Assembly (NCBI GenBank): GCA_003485885.1
Contig: DNHM01000062.1
Span: 1-5,492 of the forward strand
Source of the DNA: Acidimicrobiaceae bacterium
Lineage (GTDB): Bacteria > Actinomycetota > Acidimicrobiia > Acidimicrobiales > UBA10347
Direction: 5' to 3'
Length of the DNA: 5,492 nucleotides
Shown: positions 5,353 through 5,492 of the stretch, piece after piece
How positions within the stretch are numbered: position 1 is the stretch's first letter
Layout of the letters: each line of letters begins with the position of its first letter
The notes under the pieces: generated by a model
What the model was told of the DNA's origin: nothing
What the model saw: only the letters and a program-made list of their open reading frames with translations
The model's database searches: none
Made by a program: the position numbers and the translations under genes

Positions 5353-5492
5353 TCAGGAATCCTGTGAGCCCTCGACTCGTCGGCCATCTTCGACTAAATT
5401 GATTTGCCACAGCACTTCGTCGAGAGCGTCGGCGGCTCGGATGGGTAGATACTTGAGCGGGCGTTCTGGGGTGACACACGTAGGAATCGGGG
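5353..5492 (-). CDS. C-terminal end of an unidentified protein (5' end outside window)
   Basis: On the minus strand a frame is open from the right edge to TGA at 5355-5353, giving 45 residues that include TPERPLKYLPIRAADALDEV and LWQINLVEDGRR. The composition (Leu, Asp, Glu, Val, Ala, a predicted amphipathic helix from AADALDEV to LVEDG) looks like real protein, and this frame is more protein-like than the other two, which are Arg/Ser/Pro-rich. I do not recognise the family. It is convergent with the lipoprotein gene, with a hairpin between them. The call could be wrong because the fragment is short and no start is visible. Confidence 0.5.
   Translation of the reverse strand, partial: PIPTCVTPERPLKYLPIRAADALDEVLWQINLVEDGRRVEGSQDS

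Noticed and set aside
5352..5368. Small palindrome around CAGGAATCCTG at the end of the minus-strand gene
   Set aside because: Too short and without a T-run or promoter context; no role can be supported.

Overview
The window comes from a moderately GC-rich bacterium, most likely an actinomycete. The evidence is the subfamily of the MarR regulator, GTG starts, a TAGGAT-type -10 box, and a lipoprotein that couples a His-rich domain to a SecD P1-head-like domain. An acidimicrobial affiliation is my guess from recollection of that lipoprotein type; the sequence alone does not settle it.

Layout from left to right: (1) the 3' end of a kynurenine 3-monooxygenase gene on the + strand (1-360), belonging to tryptophan/kynurenine metabolism. 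(2) A convergent three-gene operon on the minus strand, read from about 3490 down to 393: the large subunit of a coenzyme-B12-dependent acyl-CoA mutase (3455-1815), its small cobalamin-binding subunit (1818-1384, overlapping by 4 nt) and the G-protein chaperone MeaB (1376-393). (3) An 84-bp divergent promoter region with two inverted repeats, then a MarR-family regulator on the + strand (3540-4061). (4) A 166-bp spacer and a secreted lipoprotein of unknown function (4228-5298, +). (5) A hairpin and the C-terminal end of an unidentified gene on the minus strand that runs off the right edge (5353-5492).

How they work together: the two mutase subunits form the holoenzyme, which rearranges the carbon skeleton of an acyl-CoA by a radical mechanism. 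MeaB gates cofactor loading and protects the enzyme. The divergent MarR protein is the obvious candidate to control the operon through the inverted repeats.

The most interesting point is substrate. Automatic annotation would call this methylmalonyl-CoA mutase, but the two residues that bind the methylmalonyl carboxylate (Tyr89 and Arg207 in the Propionibacterium enzyme) align with Phe and Gln here. That is the pair known from isobutyryl-CoA mutase. Two further pocket positions (Thr-Met to Ala-Gly) and the SxL motif of the small subunit (SxH here) also deviate, so the substrate may be isobutyryl-CoA/butyryl-CoA or another non-carboxylated branched acyl-CoA. I see no CRISPR array, mobile element, rRNA or tRNA in the window.
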